From positions 1 through 12,485 of the forward strand of contig CAYJNG010000072.1 of the NCBI GenBank assembly GCA_964371505.1: DNA of 12,485 nt, written 5' to 3'. Numbering within the stretch: position 1 is the stretch's first letter; each line of letters starts with the position of its first letter. Made by a program: the position numbers and the translations under genes. Shown here one piece after another: positions 1 to 7,030 of the stretch. The DNA comes from CAYJAD01 sp964371505 (GTDB lineage: Bacteria; Desulfobacterota; Desulfovibrionia; Desulfovibrionales; Desulfovibrionaceae). The notes under the pieces were generated by a model. The model was not told the origin of the DNA, made no database searches, and was given only the letters and a program-made list of their open reading frames with translations.

Positions 1-1472
1 CTGAAGGCGGCGTACTTGGGCGTATTCAAGACTGTAAAGCTAAGGTTGTTATCACAGCAGACGGTACGGTTCGCGCTGGTAAGGTGAAACCTTTAAAGGC
101 TAATCTTGATCCTATCATTGAAAAATGCCCCTCCGTTGCGCACGTGGTGGTGGTAAACCGTGCCAATCAAGATGTGCAAATGAAGCGCAACCGTGATATT
201 TGGTGGCATGATTTATTAGATGACTTTACACTGGATGCAGACTTTCCTTGTGAGTCCATGGATGCTAATGATACGCTTTTCCTTTTGCATACCAGTGGTA
301 GTACAGGTAAGCCCACAGGCGTTATGCACTCCACAGGTGGCTACTTAACCTATGCTGCGCACACCACACAGTGGGTTTTTGACCTGCGCGATGATGACGT
401 ATATTGGTGCACTGCAGACTGCGGCTGGATTACTGGACATACCTATATGGTGTACGGGCCTTTATCCTTGGGCGCCACCACAGTGATGTATGAAAGTGTG
501 CCTAACTATCCTAAGCCAGATAGATATTGGAGCATTGTAGAAAAATTCCGCGTAAATATCTTCTATACTGCGCCTACGGTTATCCGCTCTCTTATGCGTG
601 TGGGGGAAGCATGGCCTGAGCGTTATGACTTAGCTTCTTTACGTATTTTAGGTTCTGTGGGTGAACCCATTAACCCAGAAGCGTGGATGTGGTATCGCAA
701 AATTATTGGCCGTGATGAATTACCTATTATTGATACGTGGTGGCAAACAGAAACCGGCGGTGCCATGATTGCTGCCATGCCTTATGCGACAAAATTAAAA
801 CCTGGCTCTGCCACGTTCCCCTTACCGGGTATTGATGCCACAGTTATGAGCGGTGATACTGGCAACGGGCAAGAGGAAGTAGACGGCAGAGGCGGTCACC
901 TTGTTATACGCAAACCATGGCCTGGTATGATGCAAGGGGTTTATGGTAATCCGGAAAAGTATAAATCGTACTTTGAGCGCTTTAATGGGTATCAATCCGG
1001 CGACGGTGCGCGTATCGATGATGATGGTTACTTCTGGATTTTAGGACGTATTGATGACTCCATCAACGTATCAGGCCATCGCTTGTCCACATCAGAAATT
1101 GAATCTGCCTTGGTGGCTCATGCTTTGGTGGCAGAAGCAGCTGTAGTTCCCATGCCGCATGATCTTAAAGGCGAAAGCATTTATGCTTATGTAACCTTGA
1201 ATGAAGATGTGGCTTGGTCTGAAGAGACGCGTAAAAACTTGCGCGACGCTGTGCGCCGTGATATTGGACCCTTGGCTACTCCTGAAATTATTCAATTTGT
1301 GGATTCCATGCCTAAAACGTGCTCCGGTAAAATTATTCGACGTATGTTACGCAAAATTGCTGCCGGAGAGTTTGATGCATTAGGTGATACCTCCACTTTG
1401 GCAAAACCGGAAGTTTTACCGGAAATTATTGCCCACAGCCAAAATGTGAAAGAAGGCAAAGCCGAAAAATAA
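1..1472 (+). CDS. acs: Acetyl-CoA synthetase (AMP-forming), 3' part; 5' end outside window
   Basis: Acetate:CoA ligase, which makes acetyl-CoA from acetate, ATP and CoA through acetyl-AMP in the cytoplasm. The reading frame is open from base 3 (EGGVLGRIQDCKAKVVITADG), so the first in-frame GTG at 84 is not the true start. About 489 residues are visible; full-length Acs is about 650, so roughly 160 are missing at the left. Motifs in order: the ATP-binding loop TSGSTGKPTG (about 295-325 bp), ADCGWITGHTYMVYGPL, DTWWQTETGG, the hinge region GRIDDSINVSGHR, and the C-terminal PKTCSGKIIRRMLRKIA with the catalytic lysine that is regulated by acetylation in enteric Acs. Two positions differ from the usual family pattern: KPKG is KPTG and PKTRSGK is PKTCSGK. 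Two terminators follow directly, so this is the last gene of its transcript. Identity is secure; specificity for acetate over propionate is inferred from overall similarity. Confidence 0.95.
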   Translation, partial: EGGVLGRIQDCKAKVVITADGTVRAGKVKPLKANLDPIIEKCPSVAHVVVVNRANQDVQMKRNRDIWWHDLLDDFTLDADFPCESMDANDTLFLLHTSGSTGKPTGVMHSTGGYLTYAAHTTQWVFDLRDDDVYWCTADCGWITGHTYMVYGPLSLGATTVMYESVPNYPKPDRYWSIVEKFRVNIFYTAPTVIRSLMRVGEAWPERYDLASLRILGSVGEPINPEAWMWYRKIIGRDELPIIDTWWQTETGGAMIAAMPYATKLKPGSATFPLPGIDATVMSGDTGNGQEEVDGRGGHLVIRKPWPGMMQGVYGNPEKYKSYFERFNGYQSGDGARIDDDGYFWILGRIDDSINVSGHRLSTSEIESALVAHALVAEAAVVPMPHDLKGESIYAYVTLNEDVAWSEETRKNLRDAVRRDIGPLATPEIIQFVDSMPKTCSGKIIRRMLRKIAAGEFDALGDTSTLAKPEVLPEIIAHSQNVKEGKAEK

Positions 1473-1488
1473 AAATATAGAGTATATC

Positions 1489-1532
1489 ATGGGAAGCTTT
1501 TTGCTCATGGCAAAAAGCTTCCCATATTTTTT
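1489..1532 (+). terminator. Rho-independent terminator 1 of acs
   Basis: A perfect 16-bp stem (1489-1504 with 1510-1525), a 5-nt loop (1505-1509) and a run of six T at 1527-1532. It starts 16 bp after the acs stop codon. Confidence 0.92.
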
Positions 1533-1535
1533 AGC

Positions 1536-1565
1536 ATGCGCTGTACTGGGTACGGCGCATTTTTT
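1536..1565 (+). terminator. Rho-independent terminator 2, in tandem
   Basis: An 11-bp stem with one G-U pair: ATGCGC/GCGCAT outside, then T-G, then GTAC/GTAC, closing a TGG loop. The hairpin is 1536-1560 and five T follow at 1561-1565. It begins 3 bp after the T-run of the first terminator, giving a double stop between acs and prmA. Confidence 0.75.
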
Positions 1566-1717
1566 ATATGGAGCTGTTAGGGGCTTGTAGGCTTGGGCGG
1601 TAAAACTTTTTTGTTGGGGGCACAGTAAGGTAAGAGCGAAAGAGGGAGAGGCTTTTTGTACCTTTTTATGGCAGCTTGTGGCTTGACATAAAGACCATAG
1701 CAAGCTAGGCCAAAGCC

Positions 1718-2590
1718 ATGAATACATTACATCGTTGCTATATTACCGTGGAAGAGGACGCCGTTGAAATATTGTGGGGCTTACTTGCTTTGCATATTTC
1801 TTTTGGCTGGGAAGAAGAAAGCTTACCCACCGGCGAAACTCGCTTTTGCATTCATTGCGAAAGCAAGGACTTTATGAATGATTTAGCGCAAGCTGTGCGT
1901 ACGGCTCAGCCCATGGCCATCATTGAAATGGATGAAGTTCCCCAAGAGGATTGGACAAAGGCCTGGAGGGAATATTTTACGCCCATAGCTTGTGGTAAGC
2001 GCTTTATGGTTTTACCTCCTTGGCTTCAAGACAGTACAGATTTAGCAGGTCGCCAAGCTGTGGTCATTGAGCCTAAGTCTGCTTTTGGTACGGGGCATCA
2101 TAGCACGACGGCTTTGTGCCTTGGTGTGGTGTCGGATTTACTGGACAGCGGGCGCATTTCACAAGGCATGGAATTTTTAGATTTAGGCACAGGTTCCGGT
2201 ATTTTGGGCCTTGGCTGCTGCCATTTTGGTTTGTATGGTATTGGTACAGACATTGATGCTCTTGCTGTGGATAATGCCGTGGAAAATAGAGAGATTAATG
2301 GTGTAGGCGCTTATGATGCTGCGGCAAAGCAAGGCTTTGATGTGGCGCTGGGCTCTGTGGAAGCTGTGCAGGGGCGTACCTTTGATGTGGTGCTTGCGAA
2401 TATTTTAGCGCGTCCTCTTATAGAGTTAGCTCCTGAGTTGGTAAAACTTCGTAAAGAGGGCGGCTGCTTAGTTCTTTCTGGTCTACTGGTAGTACAAGCC
2501 AAAGATGTGGAAGCAGCTTATATGGCAGAAGGGCTTCCTAAAGCGCGCATGATTACTGAGGGGGATTGGGCTGCTTTAGTGTGGGAATAA
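1718..2590 (+). CDS. prmA: Ribosomal protein L11 methyltransferase
   Basis: S-adenosylmethionine-dependent methyltransferase that trimethylates ribosomal protein L11. The 290 residues match the usual PrmA length. Features in order: an N-terminal substrate-recognition domain with the PrmA-like segment EDWTKAWREYFTPIACGKR (about 78-95); AFGTGHHSTT (122-131), the family's linker into the catalytic domain; SAM motif I EFLDLGTGSGILGLG (152-166); the acidic DIDALAV (178-184) that contacts the SAM ribose; and NILARPL (228-234), the PrmA form of motif IV. The ATG at 1718 gives the expected N-terminus, but no good Shine-Dalgarno precedes it; only AGG at 1707-1709 is present. It is a single gene between the acs terminators and a bidirectional terminator. 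A TTGACA at 1683-1688 has no convincing -10 partner, so the promoter is unclear. The assignment from motifs is strong; L11 as target is family knowledge. Confidence 0.93.
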   Translation: MNTLHRCYITVEEDAVEILWGLLALHISFGWEEESLPTGETRFCIHCESKDFMNDLAQAVRTAQPMAIIEMDEVPQEDWTKAWREYFTPIACGKRFMVLPPWLQDSTDLAGRQAVVIEPKSAFGTGHHSTTALCLGVVSDLLDSGRISQGMEFLDLGTGSGILGLGCCHFGLYGIGTDIDALAVDNAVENREINGVGAYDAAAKQGFDVALGSVEAVQGRTFDVVLANILARPLIELAPELVKLRKEGGCLVLSGLLVVQAKDVEAAYMAEGLPKARMITEGDWAALVWE

Positions 2591-2614
2591 GCCGTTTTTA
2601 TCACGATTTGGCTT

Positions 2615-2659
2615 AAAAAAAAGGTACGTAGTATACACTGCGTACCTTTTTTATTTTTT
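2615..2659. terminator. Bidirectional terminator between convergent prmA and the 80-aa gene
   Basis: A 10-bp GC-containing stem with one G-T wobble (2623-2632 with 2637-2646) and an ATAC loop. An A-run (2615-2622) precedes it and a T-run (2647-2652, resuming at 2654) follows, so the same hairpin can end transcripts from both sides. Confidence 0.9.
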
Positions 2660-2667
2660 AGATAGCT

Positions 2668-2910
2668 CTATGCATTGGCACAACACTTTTGCTTAGGTGC
2701 AAAACGTTTTTTACAATGCCGCGCCTGTAGTTCTAGAATAATAAACTTTTCATATTCATAGGCCAGTTCCACATCGGCTCCCCATTCTTCGCGTAAAACG
2801 CGCTCAAGCTCTTGTGTTTCTGCCCAAATGTCTAACAGTTCATCGTTGCTGAGAGATTTTAGTTTAAGTGAAAAGGGAACATCCTCTGTAAACACGCTTC
2901 TTGTCGCCAT
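2668..2910 (-). CDS. Small protein of unknown function (80 aa), coupled to the radical SAM gene
   Basis: I do not recognise this family. The protein is short and probably mostly helical, with an acidic middle (LSNDELLDIWAETQELERVL, then EEWGADVELAYEYEKF) and a basic C-terminal tail holding three cysteines (C66, C76, C77). No signal peptide or membrane segment is visible. The ATG at 2910 is chosen over a longer frame from 2952 because GAGG sits 5 nt upstream of it, while the longer form would overlap the preceding gene's end. That Shine-Dalgarno overlaps the TGA stop of the radical SAM gene and only 7 bp separate the two genes, so translational coupling is likely. It is the last gene before the bidirectional terminator. 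A role linked to the radical SAM protein is inferred from position only. Confidence 0.75.
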   Translation of the reverse strand: MATRSVFTEDVPFSLKLKSLSNDELLDIWAETQELERVLREEWGADVELAYEYEKFIILELQARHCKKRFAPKQKCCANA

Positions 2911-2915
2911 AACTA

Positions 2916-2919
2916 CCTC
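2916..2919 (-). promoter_or_regulatory. Shine-Dalgarno overlapping the upstream stop codon
   Basis: GAGG on the minus strand, 5 nt before the ATG at 2910. It shares bases with the TGA (2918-2920) that ends the radical SAM gene. This fixes the start of the 80-aa gene and implies stop/restart coupling. Confidence 0.7.
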
Positions 2920-5533
2920 AAGGCCTTGGAGGATACTTGCTCCCATCAGCAAATATTTGCTCCGTTTTTTCCAAGTAAAACTGTGTTAAAGACTCTTGTC
3001 CAAGCAAGGCAAGCACAAGAGATAGGGGAGATAGGTACCCCTGTTGCCACTGGGTAGTAAAATATATTTTTCCTTCTTTTTCGTTGACGTGCGACTCACC
3101 AATGAGCGCACGAATATCAACGGTACGCGGGCCCTTTTTGGTTTCACGCGTCCAAAGAAACTCTTTGTGATTAAGAAAATCATGCCATGTTTGCAAAAAT
3201 ATGTCCATATTTTTTTCAGGATTTTTACATAATAGGCAAAATTTTTCTTGAACGGCTTGTTCTGTACGTGCGCTTTTGGTGGTGGGTACGACGCAGATAA
3301 CGTCCATTCCTTGAGGTAAGTGAGCTTGCAAACGAGAAGTCACTTCTGTAGCCGAAATGTTTTGTCGTAACGTTATGGCAAACCATTCTGCTTGACTGCC
3401 CACTCCCACAGGCAAGGCACGACCAAAGGAGATAAGTGGTAAAGGGTGGAAACCTTGAGAGAATGTCATGGGCAGCCCTGCACGGCGCAAGCATCTTTCA
3501 AGTATCGCTTGAAGTTCTAGTTGACTTAAAAACGCCGAGCGCCCGCTACGACTATGCCAAATGCGATACTCCACAGCCTTCACTGTAAGTGCAGCAGCAA
3601 TGGCAGGCGGGGCAGCCTTGGTGCGTGGTGGGTAAATAAGTCTTCCTTCTGCGTCAAGGCGCGGCTTATGCGCTTCTTGATCGCGTTGGGGTAAGTTAAG
3701 CGTATTGGCAATGGATTCATTACCTTGCTTTGGTAAACGCGAGGGGCCGGCTTTGGTATCGCATACCCCGCACTGGCGGCAGGTATTGTAGCGACAATCT
3801 GGAGTCACTTTTTCTGCTAAGGCGCGTTCCATTTCTTTACGTAAATATTCAGGGCTCACACCACAGTCTAGATGGTCCCAAATTAAGGGAGCGTCCATGG
3901 GGCGTGCTGCTATATAGTCTGCAGCTTGCAAGCCACATTCTTGCATGGCTTCTTTCCATGGTTCAAGGCTGAAGCCTTCCACCCACGAAGAGAATATACC
4001 GCCTTTATGATACACTTTTTCTACCACATCAGCTAACTTACGATCCCCGCGGGAAAGTATACCTTCAAGATGGCTCATGCTAGGCTCGTGCCAGCGCATT
4101 TTTATACATTTATGCGTTTTAAATTGATCACGTAAGTAGTAGATACGTTGATGGATTTCTTCCATGGAGATTTGTTCTACCCATTGAAAAGGCGTGAAGG
4201 GCTTAGGAACAAAGGGAGAAATGGCCGCGGTTACCTGTAAGCGCGGGCCGCCGCGTCCGGCAATATCGCGTACTTTGCGGCAAATTTCCACTATGGCGTC
4301 TAAGTCTTCATAGGTTTCTGTGGGTAAGCCTATCATAAAGTACAGTTTTACCTGCTGCCAACCGTGTTCTACCAACTTTTGAATATGCAAAAGCAGCTCT
4401 TCTTCGCTGATGCCTTTGTTAATGACATCACGCAGGCGTTGGCTTCCCGCTTCGGGGGCCAGTGTAGCGCCTGTGCGGCGAATGCCGGCCATACGCTCCA
4501 TTATGCTGTCATCAATGGAGCCTACTCGTAAAGAAGGTAAGGATACGGAAATTTGTTCCTGCGCACAGCGATCTACGGTGTCCATAAATAAGCTTTTAAG
4601 GGCGGAAAAATCTCCCGTGCTTAAGGAAAGATAAGAAATTTCATCAAAGCCGGTACTGGCAAGGCATTTTTCTAAAATGTTCTTAATATCCGGTAAAGAG
4701 CGCTCTCGTACAGGTCTGTATGTCATGCCGGCATGGCAAAAACGACAACCACGAGTACAACCACGAGCAATTTCTAAGGAGAGCCTGTTGTGTACGGCGC
4801 CAATGGGGACAGCTTGCTGTACAGGGTAGGCAGCTTTGCTTATATCTGCCACGATGCGACGATAAACCTTGGTATAGTCAGAAAATTTAGGCTGTAAGGT
4901 GCCATCTGCATTCTCTGTAAAAAGGGAAGGCACATACACACCATGGATATGGCGAGCTTCTTCTAAAAATTGTGTGCGCGTCCATTTTTCTTCACGTGCT
5001 GTAGTAAGCAGGTGGCAAATATCCACCAAGGCTTCCTCACCTTCGCCAAGAACCATTAAATCCATAAAAGCTGCCAAGGGCTCCGCACTCAATGTAGCAC
5101 CACCGCCAGCAATAATAATGGGGTAAGCAAAAAGGTCATCCCCACGCTCACTGGCACGTAAAGGAATATGCCCAAGGTCTAACATATAGAGTATGTTAGT
5201 GTAGGCAAGTTCATGTGTTAAGGAAAAGCCTATGGCGTGCATTTGTGCTAGAGGTGTGTCAGACTCTAACGTGGCAAGGGGAGTGGCGTGCGTGCGTAAA
5301 ATTTCTGCTGTTTCTCGACAAGGGGCCATAACGCGCTCTGCCCACCAGCTCTCATGGGCATTTATCACATGAGAAAGAATTTTTTGCCCAAGGTAAGACA
5401 TGCCCACTTCGTAGGTATCTGGAAAAGCAAGGGCTAGACGTAGGGTACAAGTGTTTGCATCTTTATGTACGGCACCTTCTTCTATGCCAAGGTAACGGCT
5501 GGGTCTTGGGAGTAGGGGCAAAAGTTCGCGCAT
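2918..5533 (-). CDS. TIGR03960-type B12-binding-like radical SAM protein fused to a DUF2344/TIGR03936 domain
   Basis: A predicted cytoplasmic iron-sulfur enzyme of 871 residues. Residues about 1-230 form a B12-binding-like N-terminal region (AFPDTYEVGMSYLG, then GGGATLSAEPLAAF and LGEGEEAL). The radical SAM core follows, with its [4Fe-4S] cysteines C259, C263 and C266 in ARGCTRGCRFCHAG, then LAPEAGSQRLRDVINKG and YFMIGLPTET. A further cysteine group, C580, C585, C588 and C591, could bind a second metal centre. Residues about 650-860 are the DUF2344 domain (EYRIWHSRSGRSAFLSQLEL, then MTFSQGFHPLP), which is a separate gene in many bacteria. The start at 5533 is set by AAGGA 6 nt upstream; the frame could extend 11 codons to a GTG but would then lack a ribosome site. 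The reaction is unknown. Members of this family often lie beside RNase G genes, as this one lies near one here, so an RNA or ribosome-related role is plausible but unproven. Confidence 0.9.
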   Translation of the reverse strand: MRELLPLLPRPSRYLGIEEGAVHKDANTCTLRLALAFPDTYEVGMSYLGQKILSHVINAHESWWAERVMAPCRETAEILRTHATPLATLESDTPLAQMHAIGFSLTHELAYTNILYMLDLGHIPLRASERGDDLFAYPIIIAGGGATLSAEPLAAFMDLMVLGEGEEALVDICHLLTTAREEKWTRTQFLEEARHIHGVYVPSLFTENADGTLQPKFSDYTKVYRRIVADISKAAYPVQQAVPIGAVHNRLSLEIARGCTRGCRFCHAGMTYRPVRERSLPDIKNILEKCLASTGFDEISYLSLSTGDFSALKSLFMDTVDRCAQEQISVSLPSLRVGSIDDSIMERMAGIRRTGATLAPEAGSQRLRDVINKGISEEELLLHIQKLVEHGWQQVKLYFMIGLPTETYEDLDAIVEICRKVRDIAGRGGPRLQVTAAISPFVPKPFTPFQWVEQISMEEIHQRIYYLRDQFKTHKCIKMRWHEPSMSHLEGILSRGDRKLADVVEKVYHKGGIFSSWVEGFSLEPWKEAMQECGLQAADYIAARPMDAPLIWDHLDCGVSPEYLRKEMERALAEKVTPDCRYNTCRQCGVCDTKAGPSRLPKQGNESIANTLNLPQRDQEAHKPRLDAEGRLIYPPRTKAAPPAIAAALTVKAVEYRIWHSRSGRSAFLSQLELQAILERCLRRAGLPMTFSQGFHPLPLISFGRALPVGVGSQAEWFAITLRQNISATEVTSRLQAHLPQGMDVICVVPTTKSARTEQAVQEKFCLLCKNPEKNMDIFLQTWHDFLNHKEFLWTRETKKGPRTVDIRALIGESHVNEKEGKIYFTTQWQQGYLSPLSLVLALLGQESLTQFYLEKTEQIFADGSKYPPRP

Positions 5534-5539
5534 GGTATA

Positions 5540-5544
5540 TCCTT
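5540..5544 (-). promoter_or_regulatory. Shine-Dalgarno deciding the radical SAM gene start
   Basis: AAGGA on the minus strand, 6 nt before ATG 5533. It supports this start over the in-frame GTG at 5566. Confidence 0.7.
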
Positions 5545-5674
5545 GAGAGAAGTAAAGGGAAAGCACTTTTAAAAGCCCCTTCCCTTACATATTTGAAAAA
5601 ATAATGAAAATTACGCAAATAGAGGATTATCTCATTGCTTAAAATAGTAAGTTAGCTACGTCCTAATGGTGTAA

Positions 5675-6004
5675 TTACTTTACGATGTTAGGCTCTTGTG
5701 CTCCAAAACGTAACTTACCAAGGCCGTTGTTATTAGCTATGCTTGCAGTTACTTCAAGGTATTTGTCTTGCATTTCTTGAGGTGTTTCTGCATAGCGATA
5801 GAGGAAATTTTTTCCTTCAATGCTGCCACAAAGCGTGTTCTCAAAGGGCATACCGTAAGGAAGGATCATCATCTGTACGCCGCCTTGTTTTAAAGGCATG
5901 CTTTGTACCATCGCAACTTCATTGACCATATCTTGAGCGGCGTCGTAATTGCCAATAACCACTTCACCTGTTACCAATTTAAATAAACGAATATCTTGAG
6001 CCAT
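5675..6004 (-). CDS. Small Sm-like (LSm-fold) protein, function unknown
   Basis: A 109-residue cytoplasmic protein with no signal peptide. Its opening IRLFKLVTGEVVIGNYD (5-21) has the strand-turn-strand pattern of an Sm1-like motif. It is followed by a strand-rich stretch up to about MMILPYGMPF (45-54) and a mixed helical C-terminus. I recall similar small proteins (KxFKLxxGEExIGxV...) in bacteria and in T4-like phages, annotated as Sm-like or hypothetical, so the fold call is an inference from pattern. The ATG at 6004 is preceded by a strong AAGGAG, 6 nt away. It lies 141 bp upstream of the radical SAM gene on the same strand and may be co-transcribed, since no convincing terminator separates them. 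A true Sm fold would suggest RNA binding, but nothing in the sequence shows the ligand. It could also be an unrelated small beta-barrel protein. Confidence 0.7.
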   Translation of the reverse strand: MAQDIRLFKLVTGEVVIGNYDAAQDMVNEVAMVQSMPLKQGGVQMMILPYGMPFENTLCGSIEGKNFLYRYAETPQEMQDKYLEVTASIANNNGLGKLRFGAQEPNIVK

Positions 6005-6038
6005 ACTTATCTCCTTACAAATTATGTTCCTCTAGGTA

Positions 6039-6059
6039 GACATAGCAAGCCTTGCTGTC
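6039..6059. promoter_or_regulatory. Dyad-symmetric site upstream of the Sm-like gene
   Basis: AGCAAG-C-CTTGCT (6044-6056) is a perfect 13-bp inverted repeat, extended by GAC/GTC with a 2-nt bulge. On the minus strand it abuts TTGACA (6056-6061), a -35-like hexamer that lacks a good -10 at normal spacing. It could be an operator or a leader hairpin for the Sm-like gene; the sequence alone does not decide. Confidence 0.35.
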
Positions 6060-6263
6060 AAGGTAAAAAAAGATATGACAGCCTGTTGAAAGTGTTGAAT
6101 TAGGTTAGATTCTTTAAACATAGTGAGATGTAAGGGAGGGAAAAACTTAAGATGCGCAGTGTATTAGGTGTACATAAACTCTGTAATTTTTTAACGCTAC
6201 ACAGCAGGCTACATATTTTCACCAGTTTGCTAAGGTAAAAAAACTTTTTTGGCTTCTTGTGGC

Positions 6264-6293
6264 TTGCAATTTTATGCGTAGGCAAAGTATACA
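6264..6293 (+). promoter_or_regulatory. Candidate sigma-70 promoter of rnc
   Basis: TTGCAA (6264-6269), 18-bp spacer, TATACA (6288-6293). Each hexamer matches consensus at four of six positions. Transcription would start near 6300, giving a leader of about 50 nt before rnc. Confidence 0.4.
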
Positions 6294-6349
6294 TAGCTCT
6301 AATAAGGTTACTTGTAGAGTAGATGTGCAAGTAGAAGAGGAGTTTTTTT

Positions 6350-7030
6350 ATGGGTGGATATTTAGAATTGCAAGAGACGCTAGGGTATACATTTAAAAAT
6401 CCTAGTTATTTGCAAATGGCATTAACGCATAGTTCTTCTGCCAATGAAAATAAGAAGCCCAGTATGCATAATGAACGGCAAGAGTTTCTTGGTGATGCAG
6501 TACTGGAATTATGCGTATCTTGGGCTTTATTCACACGCTTTCCTTCTGCAAGGGAAGGGGATCTCACCAAATTGCGCTCCTCATTGGTTTCTACCAAAAG
6601 CTTAGCAAATTTAGCTCGTGAGCTGCATGTGGATGATTATCTACGTTTGGGACGTGGCGAAGAAAGCCAAGGGGGCAGGCAAAGGGATACGGTACTTAGT
6701 GATGCTCTTGAAGCCGTGCTGGGGGCTGTTTTTGAAGACGGCGGCTATGAAGCAGCCTATGCTGTGGTGCAACAAATATTTTCTTCTCACTGGCCAGAGC
6801 ATGCCAATCAAAATCTCCAAAAAGATTATAAAACACAATTGCAAGAAGTTATACAACGTTTACACAAGGACCGTCCCGTCTATGTACTACAAAGTAGTTC
6901 TGGGCCAGAGCATGCTAAGGTGTACGAAGTGTGCCTCACCTTGCCTCACGGGCAAGTATTTTTGGCTACAGGGCCAAGTCTTAAACGCGCAGAACAAGAA
7001 GCTGCACGTAGAGCTCTTAGCTCTTTGTAG
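6350..7030 (+). CDS. rnc: Ribonuclease III
   Basis: Double-strand-specific endoribonuclease that processes rRNA precursors and structured transcripts, acting as a dimer in the cytoplasm. The 226 residues are the normal length. The endonuclease domain (about 1-150) carries the signature NERQEFLGDAVL (41-52), with E42, E45 and D49, E69 in REGDLTKLRSSLV, and D118/E121 in LSDALEAVLGAVFEDGG. These line up with E. coli E38, E41, D45, E65, D114 and E117 at a constant offset of four, so all metal-binding residues are present. A double-stranded-RNA-binding domain follows (about 156-226), from DYKTQLQEVIQ to KRAEQEAARRALSSL. The ATG at 6350 has GAGGAG at 6337-6342, 7 nt upstream, separated by a pure T run. 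The gene stands alone, without the era or recO partners seen in many bacteria, and converges on the flagellin gene. Confidence 0.96.
   Translation: MGGYLELQETLGYTFKNPSYLQMALTHSSSANENKKPSMHNERQEFLGDAVLELCVSWALFTRFPSAREGDLTKLRSSLVSTKSLANLARELHVDDYLRLGRGEESQGGRQRDTVLSDALEAVLGAVFEDGGYEAAYAVVQQIFSSHWPEHANQNLQKDYKTQLQEVIQRLHKDRPVYVLQSSSGPEHAKVYEVCLTLPHGQVFLATGPSLKRAEQEAARRALSSL

Larger units (their letters stand above)
6005..6349. other. Divergent intergenic region between the Sm-like gene and rnc
   Basis: AT-rich and without a credible gene. A leftward 76-codon frame at 6100-6330 starts at TTG, has no ribosome site and is rich in unlike residues, so I treat it as chance. The region holds a dyad at 6039-6059, half of an inverted repeat shared with 8550-8562, and a candidate rnc promoter at 6264-6293, each listed separately. 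Confidence 0.7.

Noticed and set aside
1683..1711. TTGACA before prmA as a promoter
   Set aside because: At 16-18 bp spacing no -10 resembles TATAAT, and the hexamer lies in a hairpin next to the start codon.
1416..1727. 103-codon leftward frame over the acs end and the double terminator
   Set aside because: It runs through both terminator hairpins and the acs 3' end; no ribosome site and no family resemblance.
5549..5587. Inverted repeat just upstream of the radical SAM gene as a terminator of the Sm-like gene
   Set aside because: The stem is bulged and no T-run follows on the minus strand. It may be a leader structure, but the evidence is too weak to list.
6021..6048. TTGCTA-N16-CATAAT as promoter of the Sm-like gene (minus strand)
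   Set aside because: Good hexamers, but transcription would start about 10 nt before the ATG, inside the strong AAGGAG ribosome site.
6100..6330. 76-codon leftward frame upstream of the Sm-like gene
   Set aside because: TTG start, no Shine-Dalgarno, AT-rich intergenic DNA with chance-like composition.
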